From Ampelomyces quisqualis (taxonomy: Eukaryota > Ascomycota > Dothideomycetes > Pleosporales > Phaeosphaeriaceae): DNA of 64,000 bases. The notes below the pieces were generated by a model, which searched no databases, had not been told where the DNA came from, and was given only the letters and a program-made list of their open reading frames with translations. The DNA lies in the NCBI GenBank assembly GCA_018398575.1, contig JAGTXZ010000002.1, positions 994,501-1,058,500 of the forward strand, read 5' to 3'. Positions 62,947 to 64,000 of the stretch are shown here, one piece after another. A program made the translations under genes and the position numbers. Positions within the stretch are counted from its first letter, which is position 1. Each line of letters begins with the position of its first letter.

Positions 62947-63531
62947 GTTCTCATGTACACAGATGGGGCCTACAGTAAGAACAGAGATCGAGAAGCTACA
63001 GAAGGTTGTGCCTTTGTTTTTCGTCCCAAAACATCTCCCTCAATGATTCCGGCTAAAATCTCTTCTGGGCATTCCACTCACTCTATGAACCTTCATGAAC
63101 TTGGCGCTTCTAACTTTTGACATGAGTCCCGCGGCCCTACGGGAGAAGCCGGAGATCAGACCAGTAATTGTGCCGAGCTGCGTGCCGTTATTGCTGCTTT
63201 CAGATTTCGACTGTGGAACAACGAGGGTTGCCAACGCCTTGTAATCGCAACAGACTCGCCTTACGTTGTTAACGGATCGACAGAATGGATTAGGGAATGG
63301 CAGCAGAATGGATGGCAGACATCAACACACAAGCCGGTGAAGAACCAGGACCTCTGGAGAGATCTGATTAAAGAACTCAAGACATGGAGTGAAGCAGGAG
63401 TGGTAGTACTGTCTTGGCTTATTCCAAGAAAGCTAAACACGGTAGCAGATAGATTAGCGAAAGAAGCTACGGCTCTTACTGCCAAAGAGCATTGGAAAAG
63501 AATCAAGGGTGTACTAACAGTACTATGCTAA
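62947..63531 (+). pseudogene. RNase H-fold gene interrupted by one TGA
   Basis: A frame from 62947 to the TAA at 63529-63531 shows the whole RNase H (type I) core: VLMYTDGAYSKNRD (first Asp), TSNCAELRAVIAAFRFR (Glu), LVIATDSPYVVNGSTEWI (Asp), GWQTSTHKPVKNQDLWRDL and NTVADRLAKEATAL (last Asp). All four acidic catalytic positions are kept. One TGA at 63118-63120 splits it, where related proteins tend to have a basic residue; no GT..AG interval removes it. The frame begins just before the first strand with a stop at 62944-62946, so the N-terminus is missing or in an upstream exon. RNase H of this style occurs as stand-alone fungal genes and in LINE-like elements. Base composition is ordinary. 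Confidence 0.7.
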
Positions 63532-64000
63532 TCTGGTATAAGAATTAGCATCAGCTCAAATTGCTATAGCAGATCAAATAATATTTTAACATATTTTGGT
63601 CCTTACTCTTCTATAATTCATTTGAGAATTGTGTGTCTTAGCAGTAGAAAGGCCTACCTTGTAGCTGAACCTCAAATGCACAGACGTTGGGTCGCAAACT
63701 GGCGCAATGACAAACCTCTTAACAGCTCTCGCACAATACTAGTAGTAAATCTAGAGATCACCAGGCTGCATAGATTGTAATTTGTAGCTTACATGAAATT
63801 CGCTAACAAGGGATGAATTTTTGGATGATGGTCAACACGTCAGGACACGATGCCAAGCAAGTTGAGTTAAATGTATTGGTTGTGAATTCTTATCATAACA
63901 TGAGTCGCCATGGTTATTTTCTACCGGTACAAACTGATTTTCTTTTTCTACTAGTGCCCATGAAAGTCCACGTTTGCCACACACACGGAGATGCTACAAC
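63532..64000. other. End of window, no supported gene
   Basis: About 470 nt of mostly AT-rich sequence without a recognisable gene or repeat. A gene continuing beyond the window cannot be excluded. Confidence 0.4.

Noticed and set aside
1..64000. tRNA, rRNA and CRISPR array
   Set aside because: No convincing tRNA internal promoter boxes, no rRNA-like stretch and no regular spacer-repeat array were seen. Regular repeats are the 99-bp and 24-bp transposon units.

Overview
The window reads as nuclear DNA of a filamentous ascomycete. Most genes are split by short introns (about 46-160 nt) with GT..AG ends and internal CTAAC-like branch sites. Fungal-specific families are present: a Zn2Cys6 regulator, a CorA-like protein, an APH-like kinase and EthD/ABM proteins. 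One 18 kb block shows the extreme A+T and CpA depletion of repeat-induced point mutation (RIP). Overall style fits a dothideomycete, probably Pleosporales, but that placement is inference.

Region 1 (1-21.5 kb) is mostly conserved housekeeping sequence. It holds a 7-exon Zn2Cys6 transcription factor (-), CIA2/MIP18 Fe-S assembly factor (+), LSM2 (-, three exons, one of 14 nt), a large methyltransferase-domain protein (-), ribulose-5-phosphate 3-epimerase (+, with an unusually long second intron), a tandem pair of small membrane proteins (the first broken by an in-frame TGA), and tRNA-dihydrouridine synthase DUS2 (+).

Region 2 (23-43 kb) is accessory in character. It holds a secreted cyanophycinase-like S51 peptidase, an EthD-domain protein, a tiny five-exon ABM-domain protein, a cinnamyl-type alcohol dehydrogenase, an unrecognised two-exon gene, a CorA-like membrane protein lacking the GMN motif, a pirin with an N-terminal hydrophobic leader, a protein-kinase-like protein with HND and DYG motifs, a decayed 2-oxoglutarate/Fe(II) dioxygenase, an F-box-like protein, an APH-family kinase and a small Cys-rich basic protein.

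Region 3 (43.5-61.5 kb) is a three-level nested transposon, heavily RIP-mutated. A DNA transposon (terminal inverted repeats at 43550 and 61473, 8-bp near-identical target duplication, hAT-like) contains a minus-strand Ty3/gypsy element (LTRs at 44862-45054 and 59495-59711). That element in turn contains a plus-strand Ty3/gypsy element (LTRs at 48797-49096 and 55420-55719). Degenerate reverse transcriptase, integrase and zinc-knuckle signatures can be read through the stops in both retroelements, and a 99-bp tandem repeat lies in the outer one.

Region 4 (61.5-64 kb) returns to ordinary composition. It has a small second RIP-like tract and an RNase H-fold gene interrupted by one TGA. No rRNA, tRNA or CRISPR array was recognised. 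Intron-exon structures were deduced by eye from splice signals and protein family conservation and have not been tested against transcripts.
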